Assembly: GCF_000499845.2 (NCBI RefSeq)
Contig: NC_023755.2
Coordinates: 28,714,217-28,778,216, forward strand
DNA length: 64,000 bases
Direction of reading: 5' to 3'
From: Phaseolus vulgaris
Taxonomy: Eukaryota; Streptophyta; Magnoliopsida; Fabales; Fabaceae
The notes below the pieces were generated by a model. It saw nothing but the letters and a program-made list of their open reading frames with translations. It ran no database searches and had not been told where the DNA came from. The translations under genes and the position numbers were made by a program. This document shows, one piece after another, positions 22,017-32,587 of this stretch (its first letter is position 1; the number at the start of each line of letters is the position of its first letter).

Positions 22017-22084
22017 GACATGTGATCCTGCTAGCTGTATTTTTAATTTCCTCGTCCATACTTTGGTTATTTATGTTCATTACA
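22017..22084 (-). repeat. Truncated 3' LTR of gypsy-B
   Basis: Minus-strand start TGTAATGAACATAAAT at 22084 matches the start of the 5' LTR (TGTAATGAACATAAAT at 28841), and CTAGCTGTATTTTTAAT matches the next part. Homology stops at about 22017, where copia-A gag begins. A purine-rich tract (minus-strand TGGGAGAGAAAA, 22085-22096) precedes it. Confidence 0.75.
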
Positions 22085-22104
22085 TTTTCTCTCCCACTAA
22101 AACC

Positions 22105-24133
22105 AACCTATCTCCCAAGATTGAGATAATGAAATGAAAAGTTTATTTCTAGTTGAATAGTAGGTTGTATGTCATTAGAAGTAACTGGTACAGGAACATT
22201 ATCTATCCAATTTTTTTCACAATACCTCAAGCTCAATTTCTGATTTTGTCTCATAGCAATAAAATATTGTTTGTAAGGTTGTAACTTCATCAGAACTTTA
22301 TCATCCAACTTAATGTCAACATAGACTCTGTTCCCATCTACATTTTTTCTCTATTATTTGTTGAGCCCGGTTGAGATTATACTTTAATTTCAACAAAACA
22401 GCATTCCATTGCAATAGTTGTTCATGAACAACAACCACATCCTGAGGATCATGATTATACTTCACAAATTGTAAAGGATCCCGACCATACACCACCATAC
22501 CAATGTTGGTTTGGTAGGAAGTGTTATACCAAATTTCTACCGTGCTAGAAACTTAACCTGTACTTTTAGATTGTCAAAGGTAAAAAACATTTCAAATGCA
22601 TCTTCAAGCATTTGTTCAAAGCCTCAGACTATCTATTTGATTGTTGATGGTAAGCAGTGAACATACTAAGAGAGCAGTACCACTTAATTTGAATGGTTAC
22701 TGCCCAAAATGACTAGTGAAGATCTTGTCTCTATAAAAAAACAATGGTTTTAGGAAATTGTGTAGCTTGACAACCATGTTCCCTAAGCATTCAACTACTC
22801 GTTTTCTGGTGTAATCAAATCTGAGTGTAGTAAAATGTGTATACTTAGACAATCTATCAGGGACTACCATGATTACTATATAACCAAGAGAAGAAGGAAG
22901 TCGTGTGATGAAGTCCATGACTAAATCTTCCTACATTTGATTCTGTATAAGTAGGTGTTGAAGCAATCCAGAGGGTAGAGTATGGGAAGTCTTATCTTGT
23001 TGGCATATCAAACAATTTTGAACATAGTGTTTGATAATAACATGCATGTTATGCCAATAAAACTGGGAGGTGATCCTATCCAAGGACCTAGCATAGCCCG
23101 AATGACGTCCCAAACTGGAATTGTGAAATCATGCCACATCTATTGCACCAAAGAATGATTAGCAGGAGCACTAATATGACTTTCCAAAACAGAAGACTAT
23201 CCAGGGACAAAGGAGGTTGCTTCTGCATTCAAACATCCAAAATCCTTTTTAATTCCAAATTTCCCAGAAATGCTTCTTTGAGTAAGGGTACCATTTGTAT
23301 TTGAGGTTTAGGTAACACCATATAAAACGATCTTGAAAGAGAATCAGTAGGATTATATTCAATGGTGAAATCATAACCCAAGAGCTTATGCAGCCAGTTC
23401 TGTTGCTCTGGGGCTTGATTAGCCTGATGATGTTTTAATTATGCCTACAACCCCTCTTGTAATGGCACAAAACTCCCTTACTATTTGACTTTGCATCCTA
23501 ATACCCAATTTTTTGAGAAAAAGTTAAGGATGACCATTTTGACTTAGTGCAACACCCACACCTAATCCAGAGTCATCTGTTTCCAAGATAAATGTCTTCA
23601 AAAAATCTGGTAAAGCCAACACATGAGCCTTCATAATAGCTATTTTCAGAGTTTCAAAAGCTGCAACTGCTTGTATATCCCATAAGAAGCTGTCTTTCTT
23701 TAATAAATTCGACAAGGGGCAACTACAGACGCATAACCTTTAATAAATCTTTGTAATATCCTGATTTCCAAAAATCCTCTTAATTATTTCAGATTCTTTT
23801 GAGTAGGTCAAGCTAAGATGACTTGTATTATGACTTTGTCCATTGCCACGTTTTCACCAGAAAGTGTGACCCAAATACTTGACCTGTTGTAGCCCAAAAG
23901 AACATTTGGATAGTCTAGCAAATAACTTATGTTGCTGTAAAAGTTTTAAGGCTGTCTTCAAATGTTGTAAATCCACATACCACGAGGAATTATATACTAA
24001 AATATCATTAAAGAAACCAAAAAAAAAACTTCCTTAATAGGTCCGAGAATACTTCATTCATGAGACTTAGCTATCATCTACAACAGGATAGGGAAACTAT
24101 CCTTAATTATTATTGTATTCAAAGCGCGATACT
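22105..24133 (-). pseudogene. Gypsy-B pol: RT C-terminus, RNase H and integrase
   Basis: From the 24133 side: CRALNT-type RT sequence directly at the copia-C junction, then a deleted palm. The RT thumb and connection (LSGENVAMDKVI) follow, then RNase H (DSFLWDIQAVAAFETLKIA, TFILETDDSGLGVGVALSQ), the integrase zinc-binding region (ITSQFYWHNMHV, NCLICQQDKTSH) and the core start MDFITRLPSSLGY with DRLSKYTHF. The integrase C-terminal region follows (YGRDPLQFV, VHEQLLQWNAVLLKLK, VLMKLQPYKQYF). The YXDD palm motif is lost. There are at least a dozen stops. Confidence 0.85.
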
Positions 24134-24380
24134 TATAAGAAAATGATGAAAAATGATAAGGAGAAGAGATGTTTCTTATTCTCTTATGTGTATGGTTACA
24201 TCACTTCATGTATAAGACATATATAGGGAGTTTCTCTCTCCAATTTACTATCTAATTAGGTAGGGATACTAATCATGACATTCTATCATTATTAAATTAA
24301 TTGCATATAATTGGGTACAATATCGTACAATATTGCATACAATAATTGCATATAATTTGATAATTATTATTTCCTTAATA
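24134..24380 (-). repeat. 3' LTR of copia-C (247 bp)
   Basis: On the minus strand it starts TATTAAGGAAATAATAA and ends TTTTCTTATA, the unusual TA...TA ends shared with the other LTR. It has an AAATATTGTAC-type palindromic stretch and TATATAGGGAG near 24220. Confidence 0.85.
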
Positions 24381-24391
24381 CTCCCCTCAAG
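24381..24391 (-). promoter_or_regulatory. Polypurine tract of copia-C
   Basis: Minus-strand CTTGAGGGGAG lies immediately before the 3' LTR, the usual priming site for plus-strand synthesis. Confidence 0.75.
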
Positions 24392-24878
24392 TTGGTAGGT
24401 GAAGATCATGAACCCCCAACTTGTGTCGTAGCGTCAAAAACCGTTCCTTGCCTAGTGCCTTTGTAAAAATATTTGCGAGGTGATACTGTGTCGGTACATG
24501 ACTAATTATCCCAGCTTGTAATTTTTCTCGCACTATGTGACAGTCTATGTGTTTTGTGCGTTCATGAAATACTGAGTTTGTTGCTATATGTAATGCCGCT
24601 TGATTGTCACAGAAAAGTTGAGTTGGCAAGTTACATGGCACCTTTAAATCCTGCAACAGATATCGCAACCAAACTATCTCCAAACAAGTATTGGTCATCG
24701 CGCGGTATTCTGCTTCCGCTAATAGACAATCTTTAACACGTTGAATTTCTGTCAAATCATTTCTTGTCAAAAGAATATCATCCACATAAATCAAAAGGGT
24801 AGTAAATGATGAGTTATTCTGTCTTGTGAATAAAGAGTAATCTGTCTTTGACTTTTGAAATCCTACAGATTTAATCAC
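24387..24878 (-). pseudogene. Copia-C RT C-terminus fused to RNase H
   Basis: The ORF starts IKSVGFQKSKTDYSLFTR and includes the RT catalytic box LIYVDDILL. After EIQRVKDCLL it jumps to AEAEYRAMTNTCLEIVWL, the last part of RNase H, and runs through DNQAALHIATNSVFHERTKH to the stop. The connection and most of RNase H (normally well over 150 residues) are missing through an in-frame deletion. The product, if made, could not complete reverse transcription. Confidence 0.85.
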
Positions 24879-25440
24879 ATGAGAAAATGTTGAAAACCAT
24901 GTTTGAGATGCTTGTTTGAGACCATAAAGGGATTTGTTGAGTCGACATACAATGTTCTCCCCTGTCGATGATGCCCGGGTGGCAAGTCCATGTAAATAAT
25001 TTCATGCAATGTGCCATGAAGAAGGCATTTTGCACATCTAGCTGGTGAGTAAACCAATTTCTGGCTGCTGCAATGGTGAGGAGACACCTCAAAGTTGTTA
25101 ATTTTGCTGTTGGTGAAAAAGTTTCAGAATAGTCGACACCTTCAATCTGAGTGTACCCCTTTGCGACAAGGCGCGCCTTATATCTGTCGACGCTACCATC
25201 TGAGTTGTACTTTATTTTATAGACCCATTTGCATCTGATGGGTTTCTGCCCAGCGGGTAACGGTGTCAAGGTCCATGTTTGATTTAGCTGCAAGGCGGAA
25301 AGCTCTTCGTCCATTGCTTTTTGCCAATTTGGATCAAGGATAACTTGAGCATAAGTGTGAGGTTCTTTGGTGGCTGTGATGTTAGCAAGATATGCACTAT
25401 GTGTAGAAGAAAATCGTGAATTAGAAAGAAAATGATGCAT
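24871..25440 (-). pseudogene. Copia-C reverse transcriptase N-terminus
   Basis: Copia RT landmarks in order: DPNWQKAMDEELSALQ, WTLTPLPAGQKPI, CKWVYKIKYNSDGSVDRYKA, RLVAKGYTQIEGVDYSETF and HQLDVQNAF. After AFF the frame slips; the LKHGFQHFL segment belongs to another frame, and the next RT part is read from 24878. It follows the proline-rich linker directly and precedes the RT/RNase H fusion. Confidence 0.85.
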
Positions 25441-25548
25441 AGGATACCTGGTTCCATTTGGCCGGTCTTGGGCAGTGGTCGAAGGATTGGCTTGGGATCC
25501 CGTTACGTAGTCTTGAAGCCAGGAAGGTGGGATTGATGTGCGACTGGA

Positions 25549-26082
25549 TCATCGAACAGGAAGGTCGGTTGGAGAAGGTTTGGTAATGGGTGCTAGACTT
25601 CTTGGCATGGGAGAAGAAGGTTGGTCTACTGGAGGTTCTGGTGTATTATGACGAGTAGGAGAAGAAGGTTGGTTTGATGGAGGTTCAGGTGCATTGTGAC
25701 GAGTAGGAGAAGAGGGTTGGTTTGATGGAGATTCAGGTGTATTGTGACGAGTAGGAGAAGAAGGTTGGTTTGATGGAGGTTCAGGTGCATTGTGATGAGT
25801 AAGAGAAGAAGGTTGATGGAGTGAATGTTGGACAGGAGTGGGTAAGTCAATGTCAATAGTGGGCAAAATACCTTGTAATGGAGGTGAGGATTGTGTCTGT
25901 GACTGTTGGCAGAATGGGAAAACACTTTCATGGAAGATGACATCCTGACTTGTAAAAAAAGTGCATGCATCTATATCAAATAATTTGTATGTTTTTTTAC
26001 TGTGAGGATAACCAACGAAGATGCATTGTCGGGCGCGCGGATCAAATTTTTGCTTAGGTGAAACAATAACAAAGGCAACCAA
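25549..26082 (-). pseudogene. Copia-C integrase C-terminus with Pro-rich repeat linker
   Basis: Copia integrase C-terminal motif DPRARQCIFVGYPHSKKTYKL followed by DVIFHESVFPF. Next comes a linker of 16-residue repeats (PSSPTRHNTPEPPSNQ type, about four copies). It ends before the RT segment. An integrase core fragment (26324-26956) lies upstream in another frame. Confidence 0.8.
25611..25830 (-). repeat. 48-bp minisatellite in the copia-C integrase-RT linker
   Basis: About 4.5 head-to-tail copies, with GGTTGG starts at 25619, 25667, 25715, 25763 and 25811. They encode Pro/Ser/Thr-rich 16-mers in frame. Confidence 0.85.
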
Positions 26083-26323
26083 AAGTTTTTAGGTGAGAAA
26101 GTGAAGGTGGTTGATTATATAGTAGCTCAAAAGGTGATTTATTTTTAGTAAAGGTGATGGCAAGCGATTAATGATATATGTGGCGGTTAAAACGCATTCT
26201 CCCCAAAATTCTAATGGTAAATTGGACTGAAATAAGAGGGCATGTGCTGTGTTTAAAACATGTCTATGTTTGCGTTCTACTACACCATTTTGTTGAGGAG
26301 TGTAGACGCAAGTGCGTTGACAT

Positions 26324-26956
26324 TCAATACTTTTTTGAGAAAAAAATCATACATTGAAATAAATTCCAATCCGTTGTCAACGCGGATGGTTTTAATAGAT
26401 GCCTGAAATTGATTTTGTGCAAATGTAATGACTCTAAGAGATGTTGGGTTTCAGATTTGTGAATCATAAGAAATAGCCAAGTACATCTAGTATAGTCATC
26501 GACTATAGTGAGAAAAAAACGTTTTCCAAAATGAGTTGGGATTTTATGAGGACCCCAAATGTCACAATGCAATAGATTAAATGGAGAATGAGATTTTATT
26601 GTGCTTAAAGGAAAGGGTAGCCTTGTCTGTTTAGCTTTGAGACAAATACTACAATTATTATGAATGGGAATAAGATTTTTACTAATAGGGATAGGTAGTA
26701 AGGAAGATACATGTTGTGGACACGCTAGAGAAAGATGTCTGAGGCGCTTGTACCATAAATCAGGGTCGGTCGATATTTGAGATGCGTGGGCTTGGTTTGG
26801 AAGAGGGGACATGTAGTATAAATCTGCGTGTTGTTTACCCGAGCCAATCATCTCTCCGTAGCTAAGTCCGTTATTGTTGAGCGAGTAAATAGCATTTGCT
26901 AATTGTTGTACGAGGTTTCTATCAGACTCGTTACTAATGCCTTCTTTGTCAGACAT
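26324..26956 (-). pseudogene. Copia-C gag start fused to GAG-pre-integrase and integrase
   Basis: The first codons (MSDKEGISNESDRNLVQQ) look like the start of copia gag. The sequence then jumps within about 40 residues to protease/GAG-pre-integrase text (KQHADLYYM, WYKRLRHLSLACPQHV), so most of gag and protease are deleted. The integrase zinc-binding pair (CSICLKAKQTRLPF) and core start (LLHCDIWGPHKIPTHFGKR, TIVDDYTRCTWLFL) follow. The frame breaks after LHLHKI. The start lies 68 bp inside the 5' LTR and PBS. Confidence 0.85.
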
Positions 26957-27008
26957 GATTTTTTTATTTAGGGGATAAAAATGGAGAGGCTGTCAGGGCA
27001 CCAAGGTC

Positions 27009-27023
27009 GGTGCTCTGATACCA
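27009..27023 (-). promoter_or_regulatory. Primer binding site of copia-C
   Basis: Minus-strand TGGTATCAGAGCACC directly abuts the 5' LTR end; TGGTATCAGAGC is the classic complement of the 3' end of initiator Met-tRNA used by plant copia elements. Confidence 0.9.
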
Positions 27024-27273
27024 TATAAGAAAATGATAAAAAATGGTAAGTAGAAAAGATGTTTCTTATTCTCTTATGTGTAATCACTTCATGTATAGGA
27101 AATATATAGGGAGTTTCTCTCTCCAATTTACAATGTAATTAGGTAGGGATACTAATCATGACATTCTATCATTATTAAATTAATTGCATATAATTGAGTA
27201 CAATATCGTACAATATCATACAATATTGCATACAATAATTGCATATAATTTGATAATTATTATTTCTTTAATA
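27024..27273 (-). repeat. 5' LTR of copia-C (250 bp)
   Basis: Minus-strand start TATTAAAGAAATAATAA, end TTTTCTTATA followed by the PBS. It has one extra 10-bp ATATCATACA unit and lacks 7 bp present in the 3' LTR. Confidence 0.85.
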
Positions 27274-27660
27274 ATAATCAGTGCAAAACCTCCATGTTTC
27301 ATCCTTCTTTACAAGGATTAAGGTGAAGAGAATGGGCTGGTGCTACGACATAATACCCTCATTCAATATATTTTGTACAATCATTTCAATCTGTAACTTT
27401 TGATAGTGAATTATGCAGTGTCCAACAACATTTGAAATTTCATGCATGTCATTGATAGTGCCTTGGAATCTCATAGAACCCAATCCAAACGAACCTTTAA
27501 ATGCATTATAGGAGAAATGATGTTCCTCCAATGCTGAGGTTTCCATATTTTCAATAATATCGGGAGGGTCACCTGTACAATTATCCATCTCATCCTCTTC
27601 CATTTGTAGAAACAAATATTACTTATTGGGATATCTATGCATATTCCTTTTTCTCTACGC
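27274..27660 (-). pseudogene. Gypsy-B protease and RT start, fused by deletion
   Basis: Minus-strand reading gives HHFSYNAFKGSFGLGSMRFQ, the region before the Ty3/gypsy aspartic protease active site. It then passes directly into YQKLQIEMIVQNILNEGIMS and LVKKDETWRFCTDY, the RT N-terminus. The DSG protease active site and intervening pol residues are missing. The reading reaches copia-C at 27273 and resumes at 24133. Confidence 0.8.
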
Positions 27661-27789
27661 CGTTGCATTTCGACAGGGGATATTCTTTTAACATTTAGTT
27701 CTCTGGTTTAAGGTCGTGTTATTCGAAAGTATTGTTGCTAAATTGGAAGATTTTAATGTCTGGGTGAAGGGTAGGGTAGAGTTTGTGGT

Positions 27790-28200
27790 TTGGGATAGTA
27801 AGAAGTGAACTTTTAACCCAAATTCAACTCTATAAAATCCACTTATAAGATGAGGTTTGCAATTACTTATATATTGTTATTTATATATTGATGTGAGATC
27901 TCCACCACTCTTTCTCATGTCAAGACGGACAATTATGCGTGAAACTATACATTTATGGGTGGTAAATAGCTAGTGACCTGATAAGTCCAATAAACTCTTT
28001 CTATTATAGATTCGATATGACTCTTATATCATATTATAATAGGTTCGAGATGACATTGATACCATATTAAGATAGGTTAGATATGTTTCTGATACTATAT
28101 ATTAAGATGTGGATTTAAGTCGAATTGAATCTTATAAAATTCGATGAAGATTCCATTCACTTATATTTTATAAAATATTTTTATGTTCATGGTGTCTAAC
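27790..28200. repeat. Legume-type short dispersed repeat inside gypsy-B
   Basis: The motif order is AACTCTATAAAATCCACTTATAAG, GAGGTTTGCA, ACTTATATATTG and GATGTGAGATCTCCAC. It recurs in degenerate form at 58895-59225 in the TBC gene intron. The following GATTCGATATGA/GGTTAGATATG/TATTAAGA motifs are also tandemly echoed. It has no coding capacity. A SINE- or MITE-like element is likely; I could not fix its ends. Confidence 0.5.
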
Positions 28201-28299
28201 ATGTGAGCCGCCATGTTTATCCTTTGTATCCTTTTGCACTCAATTAGTAACTGCAGTAAATTGAACATATGTAATATCCAAATATATTGTTCAGCCTTT

Positions 28300-28541
28300 C
28301 AAGTCCATTGCAGCACATCTGGTATCACTGAATTTCGAAAAACCGTTTGACATTCCTCACCTGGAAAGGTGAATGGAAATTCACGTTAGACAAGCATGAT
28401 TCCAAATGCAGAGGACATTGCGACAGTTGATCAATTGCTGATTCCAGTATCTCGAAGCGAGTAGAATACTCCTTTTCTTTCGTCTCCATCATTCTCACCT
28501 GTCAGGCGTGTGTTTTCTGCCATACTCAATGAAGGCACCAA
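28300..28541 (-). pseudogene. Gypsy-B gag N-terminus and PBS region
   Basis: The minus strand after the LTR reads TTGGTGCCTTCATTG, a typical leader and primer-binding position, then a short gag start (MAENTRL and, one frame over, METKEKEYSTRFEILESAID). The rest of gag is missing. Too short and broken to be functional. Confidence 0.55.
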
Positions 28542-28841
28542 TGTAATGGTATAAAAACAGAATGGAAAAGAAGGAGTTACCTTAAAAACTCTGTAAGCTT
28601 ATTATTGATTATCTTCCAATTCTACTGTCATGCATAGGAAAAGTTACAGAAATTTGTATATTAGAAAAGTGAAAAGAAGAACTTCAAGAAGAGGAATTCA
28701 ACATATACATTCCTTTCTACTCTTTCTCTCTCTCTCTCTTTATAAGAGAAAGTTATATACTGATATTTCCCTTTCACACTTGGTCCCGCTAGCTGTATTT
28801 TAAATTTCTTCATTTAGCCTTGTTCATTTATGTTCATTACA
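28542..28841 (-). repeat. 5' LTR of gypsy-B (300 bp)
   Basis: Ends are TGTAATG...CATTACA, perfect inverted termini. It contains a (CT)n tract (28721-28740) next to TTTATAAGAG, a plausible TATA region on the minus strand. The partner LTR is truncated at 22017-22084. Confidence 0.8.
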
Positions 28842-29329
28842 GCAACATTGAAAATGAAAGTCTTAGGAGCATTTAGTCCCCACCATCCCAGAAAATCCTA
28901 AAGTAATATGAAACTAAAGGAAGTTAGAAAATTGAAGAACCTGTGAACAAGAAGGTAAACACTCTGTTTGAAAAACGTATCTACATGAAACTAACAATCC
29001 ATACACTAGCAAAGTAGGTCAAACAAAAAGGCCATCTAATTTTAATATGAGCTAGATACGTAGTGAACTTATATAATAAGTCCAAAACACAATCTTGTAC
29101 CAGATACATTGTTATGTACTTTTACACAGAAAACTGCATCCCTCATCACATGTATCGTTATCTCTCTGCTCAGTTTGTATGAGCCCCCCGTCGTTGATGA
29201 GAGTGACCTTGACACACATATATGTATATATATAAAAGCAACCCCGAAGAGAAGAACAATAAAGCCTTAATTTCGAGGCAGATCATCTTTAATTACCAAT
29301 GTCAACCCATTGATTCTCTCTTGTTTAGT
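28842..29329 (-). other. 3' flank of the COBRA-like gene
   Basis: AT-rich sequence that should hold the 3' UTR and polyadenylation region of the minus-strand gene. TATATGTATATATATA occurs at 29219-29234. No ORF or transposon is recognised. Confidence 0.4.
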
Positions 29330-32300
29330 TTAGATCAGAAAGAGTGTCATAAACGCTGTGAGTATGAGTGCAATGATTCTGATGGAAGGTTTATGCCCCG
29401 AGCTTTTTCCTGGTCTAATAGGAGGAAGTGAACACTCCAATCCATTGAAGAAAACCTTAGCTGGGAACGCATCTTTTGTGACATCAAAGTGTTTTACGTG
29501 CTTTTTGCTGAAAGAAAGCACAGATTGTTGTTTCCCTGGCACTCTTGGATCTTTAGCGTGTGTTCCATTGATCTCTCCAGCCAAGTAATTCAAACCCTTG
29601 AGGCCTTCTAAGAAAATGGTTTTGATACCAGGAATTCTTGTCCCGTTGAAGGAATAAACATCTTTAAAATCGTCATAAGTCTTGGTCAACTGAATTGCAG
29701 TGAACCAATCTTCAAAGGAGTAATCCTCCCAGTTGAAAAGTGTGATCCTAGCAGTCCATCCATCCTTGTGATCCGAACTCACGTGCCAGTTGATGCTGAC
29801 GGGGCAGTTATCTGCACAAGGGAGCCTGCTAGGCATGTGCAAGTGCTTCATTTTGGCCCATGCTTTTGCCTTCAGGGTCCTGTTTGCAAACGGCACAAGA
29901 AGAGCATCTGGTGGAAGAAGCAATGGAGAGGCCCTGGAGTTGCACTTCCTTGTGTCATCACAGCCACATGCACACGTGTTGCAAGGGATTGCAGATTCGT
30001 TGTAGAATGCTGAGAAGGAGACACAGCAACGATTCTGCTGAGGCTTGGGTTTGGTGATGTTGCAAACTATTTGCCAACTTGCAACAGCTGTGCTGATTGC
30101 ACTTAGTCCACTGGGATCAGGGAAAACCTCAGGGTCAACCCTAACCGGTGCACCACATTTGTAATATGGATTGATAACACCATCGATGTTCCACCTCATA
30201 GGGGGTGTGATGGACGTTCTGTTATCAGTGTCTGGTGGCATTTTGAACACTTGCATCTGGAACATTGATTTAGCTTTGTTCTTGTCCATCAGTGGAGGCA
30301 AAACGGTACCATTCCTGCAGCACCAAGGGAGTTTCCCAACTTTTTCATCTTCTTTTCTTTCTGCTGGAAGGTCAGAGATTATTGGCTTCTTCTGACAGGT
30401 TGCAACTTGTGAGAAATCCATGTCACCGTAGAATTTTCCAGCTGTACCATATAAGCACTCAGAAGGGTCTTTTCTGCGAGCATAAGCTCCTTTAATGGAA
30501 TATATGAACTCTCCCTTTGGCCATTCCCATGTCAAGTTCCAATGATCAAGACGGCCCAAAGGGTGTTTGTTCTCCATTGTCACTTGGACATAGTAGTTGT
30601 TCTGGAAAGCTTGAAGCACGTCGTATGCTATGGTTAGATCTCCATAGCGACGAGGAGGGTACTTAGTTTTCTTCGCTAGCTTTGCCTTCACTGTCGGGTC
30701 CTTTCTGCAACATGCGAACATTCTCGAGGCTGCACCATTCATTCACACGCATGTCAAAACAATTCATACATATCGTGTTTCATTATAAAAACAGTCTTAT
30801 TATTCTCCATACCGTGTAATTAAAGTTACAATGTATCGTTTTCATGTTCTATATGCAGAAATTGTTTGTTCCTAATCCTATCATCTCAGGATTATCAAAG
30901 ACTCGCAAATACAATACCATCATCATGCATATATATAATGGCCCATAATATTATGTTGTTTGGTTCATATTACATGTAACTAATGCCAGTAATACTCTCA
31001 ATTTCCCATCTCTTTCACTTGGATCTACTCGTTAAAACAATGCTAGTGTGGTTAAATTGAAGAAACACCATTCCATATTATTTACACTCCCTCTTTTTTA
31101 CCCTTATATATTAGAATGACCCATGATATATTGAGAATCTATCTTTTTTCTACACATCTTACCACTCCCACTACTATTATTTTAATTTATTTTTCAACAT
31201 TTAATTATAAATTTAACTTTTTATTATATATTCTTATTCAAACTATCACATCACGGAGAAAGTATAATTTTTCATTAGAAATGTTTCTTTTGACACTCTT
31301 TCAAAAAAGTTACAAATCCATTTTAATAATATAATAATGTATATTAGAATTTTAAATTAAAAATAAAGTAAATATTATTATTCAGGTCGTTTTGTAAGTG
31401 TTTATTTATTTATTTAGGGGTACCCATTTAATTCTTAAACTACAATATCAATCGTTCAAAATTTCATCATTACAATTTTATAATAAACTAAAAATTGCTT
31501 ACCATATTACAATTATGAAAAAAAGAAACATTTTTATCAAATTCCTTCTAATTTTAATTTATGTTGTGAAAGTAACATTATTCTCCTGAATTAAACAAAC
31601 TATATATATTTAATAACTTTGAAAAGCAAACAATAAATTTTTAATTTGATAAATAAATGGACATTTATGAATATATGGAAGACAATTACGTTGGATTGGA
31701 GCAAAATATGTATCATAAATTGGAAGCATATGATCACTGGTTTTGCATGAAATCCACGACGTGAGAGAGTTAAAAGCATGCATATGTGTATTACCTCGAC
31801 GAGTAGGTGTAGGGCATTTGAATCCATCATTCTCGAGATGAATGGTTTTGGGCATGGGCGTGGCTCCAGGACCCAAACCAAACTGTGTCCCAACAATATC
31901 GATCTTCGCACTCATCTGGTTCAGATCCCCGGCGGTTTCAATGGCGGTTTTCAAGTCCGACACGGCGGACCCCACCAGCGTCGTCCCATTGTCCACATCC
32001 GCAGGAAAGTCCCCGGCGTCTATGAGAATGGCGCCGTCTGCGGAGACCAGAATCTCGTGGTGCTGGAACCCCACAAACATCTTCCACCCCTGCAGCTCCT
32101 CATCTCCCACGTTCGTCAGCGTGGCTTCCGCCTTGAACGCCCAGGCCTGCTTCGACGCGTTCTTCACGTGCGGGTACTCCTTCTGCCTCGCCACGAGGGC
32201 ATACGAGAGAAAAACTCCATCGCAGCCCTCGAGTTCGATCGCAGATGGTGGTGATGACGATAGTGTTTTCTGCGCTTGGACATGGGAGACATGGAGGCTC

Positions 32301-32392
32301 AAGAAAAGGAAGAGATGGATTGCTAGTAATTTTATTTTTGTTTTTTTTGTTGGGTAGGAGGAGGAGGCTATTGAATTAGTAGTTTCTTCCAT
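29330..32392 (-). CDS. COBRA-like GPI-anchored protein (COBL7-11 subgroup)
   Basis: Two exons: 32392-31795 and 30729-29330, with a GT-AG intron of 1065 bp. Together they give 1998 bp and 665 residues, the length expected for the long COBL7-type subgroup. A signal peptide (LLAIHLFLFLSLHVSHVQAQ region) is followed by an N-terminal extension. Exon 2 starts at the COBRA domain (RMFACCRKDP, YGDLTIAYDVLQAF, DHWNLTWEWPKGEFIYS). The family hallmark CCVSFSAFYNESAIPCNTCACGC region is complete. The C-terminus has a small-residue site (GKSSGHKP) before a hydrophobic tail (IIALILTAFMTLFLI), the GPI-anchor signal. Family members act at the outer plasma membrane and wall in cellulose deposition or tip growth. 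The start is the first ATG upstream of the signal peptide. No lesions were seen although transposons lie on both sides. Confidence 0.93.
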
Positions 32393-32587
32393 TGTTGAAA
32401 GTTTTGTTCTTTTTCTTCTGTGTATCTGGCTAACTCCTCCTACGTTTTTGTCTGGTTTTTTTTGTGGGGTGTGTTTATGCTTCTTTTTCTGTGTGTATGT
32501 GCTGTATGAGGAAGAATGGTGGTGGTGGCCGCGCGTGGACGCGGCGGGGGAGAAGAGGGAAAATAAGAGAGGGTGGAGAAGTGAAGG

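Larger units (their letters stand above)
24134..27273 (-). mobile_element. Copia-C, 3140-bp deletion-derivative Ty1/copia element
   Basis: Both LTRs, a Met-tRNA PBS and a polypurine tract are present. Target duplication: ATACT on the left (24129-24133) and ATAAT on the right (27274-27278). On the minus strand, joining the flanks gives the Ty3/gypsy RT codons CTDYRALNT, proving insertion into gypsy-B. Most of gag and the RT-RNase H junction are deleted, so it is non-autonomous. The LTRs differ by roughly ten substitutions in about 245 aligned bases by hand count, plus two small indels. Confidence 0.9.
22017..28841 (-). mobile_element. Gypsy-B, decayed Ty3/gypsy retrotransposon interrupted by copia-C
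   Basis: Order on the minus strand: 5' LTR (28842 side, 28841-28542), gag start, a repeat insertion, a fused protease/RT remnant (27660-27274), copia-C (27273-24134), the rest of RT, RNase H and integrase (24133-22105), polypurine tract (22096-22085) and a truncated 3' LTR (22084-about 22017). The internal domain order PR-RT-RH-INT identifies Ty3/gypsy. The integrase tail resembles chromovirus-type plant elements, but no chromodomain is recognisable. Large deletions and many stops make it long dead. Confidence 0.8.

Noticed and set aside
30171..30495. Plus-strand ORFs across the COBRA-like exons and across gag-pol
   Set aside because: Shadow frames of strongly coding minus-strand exons.
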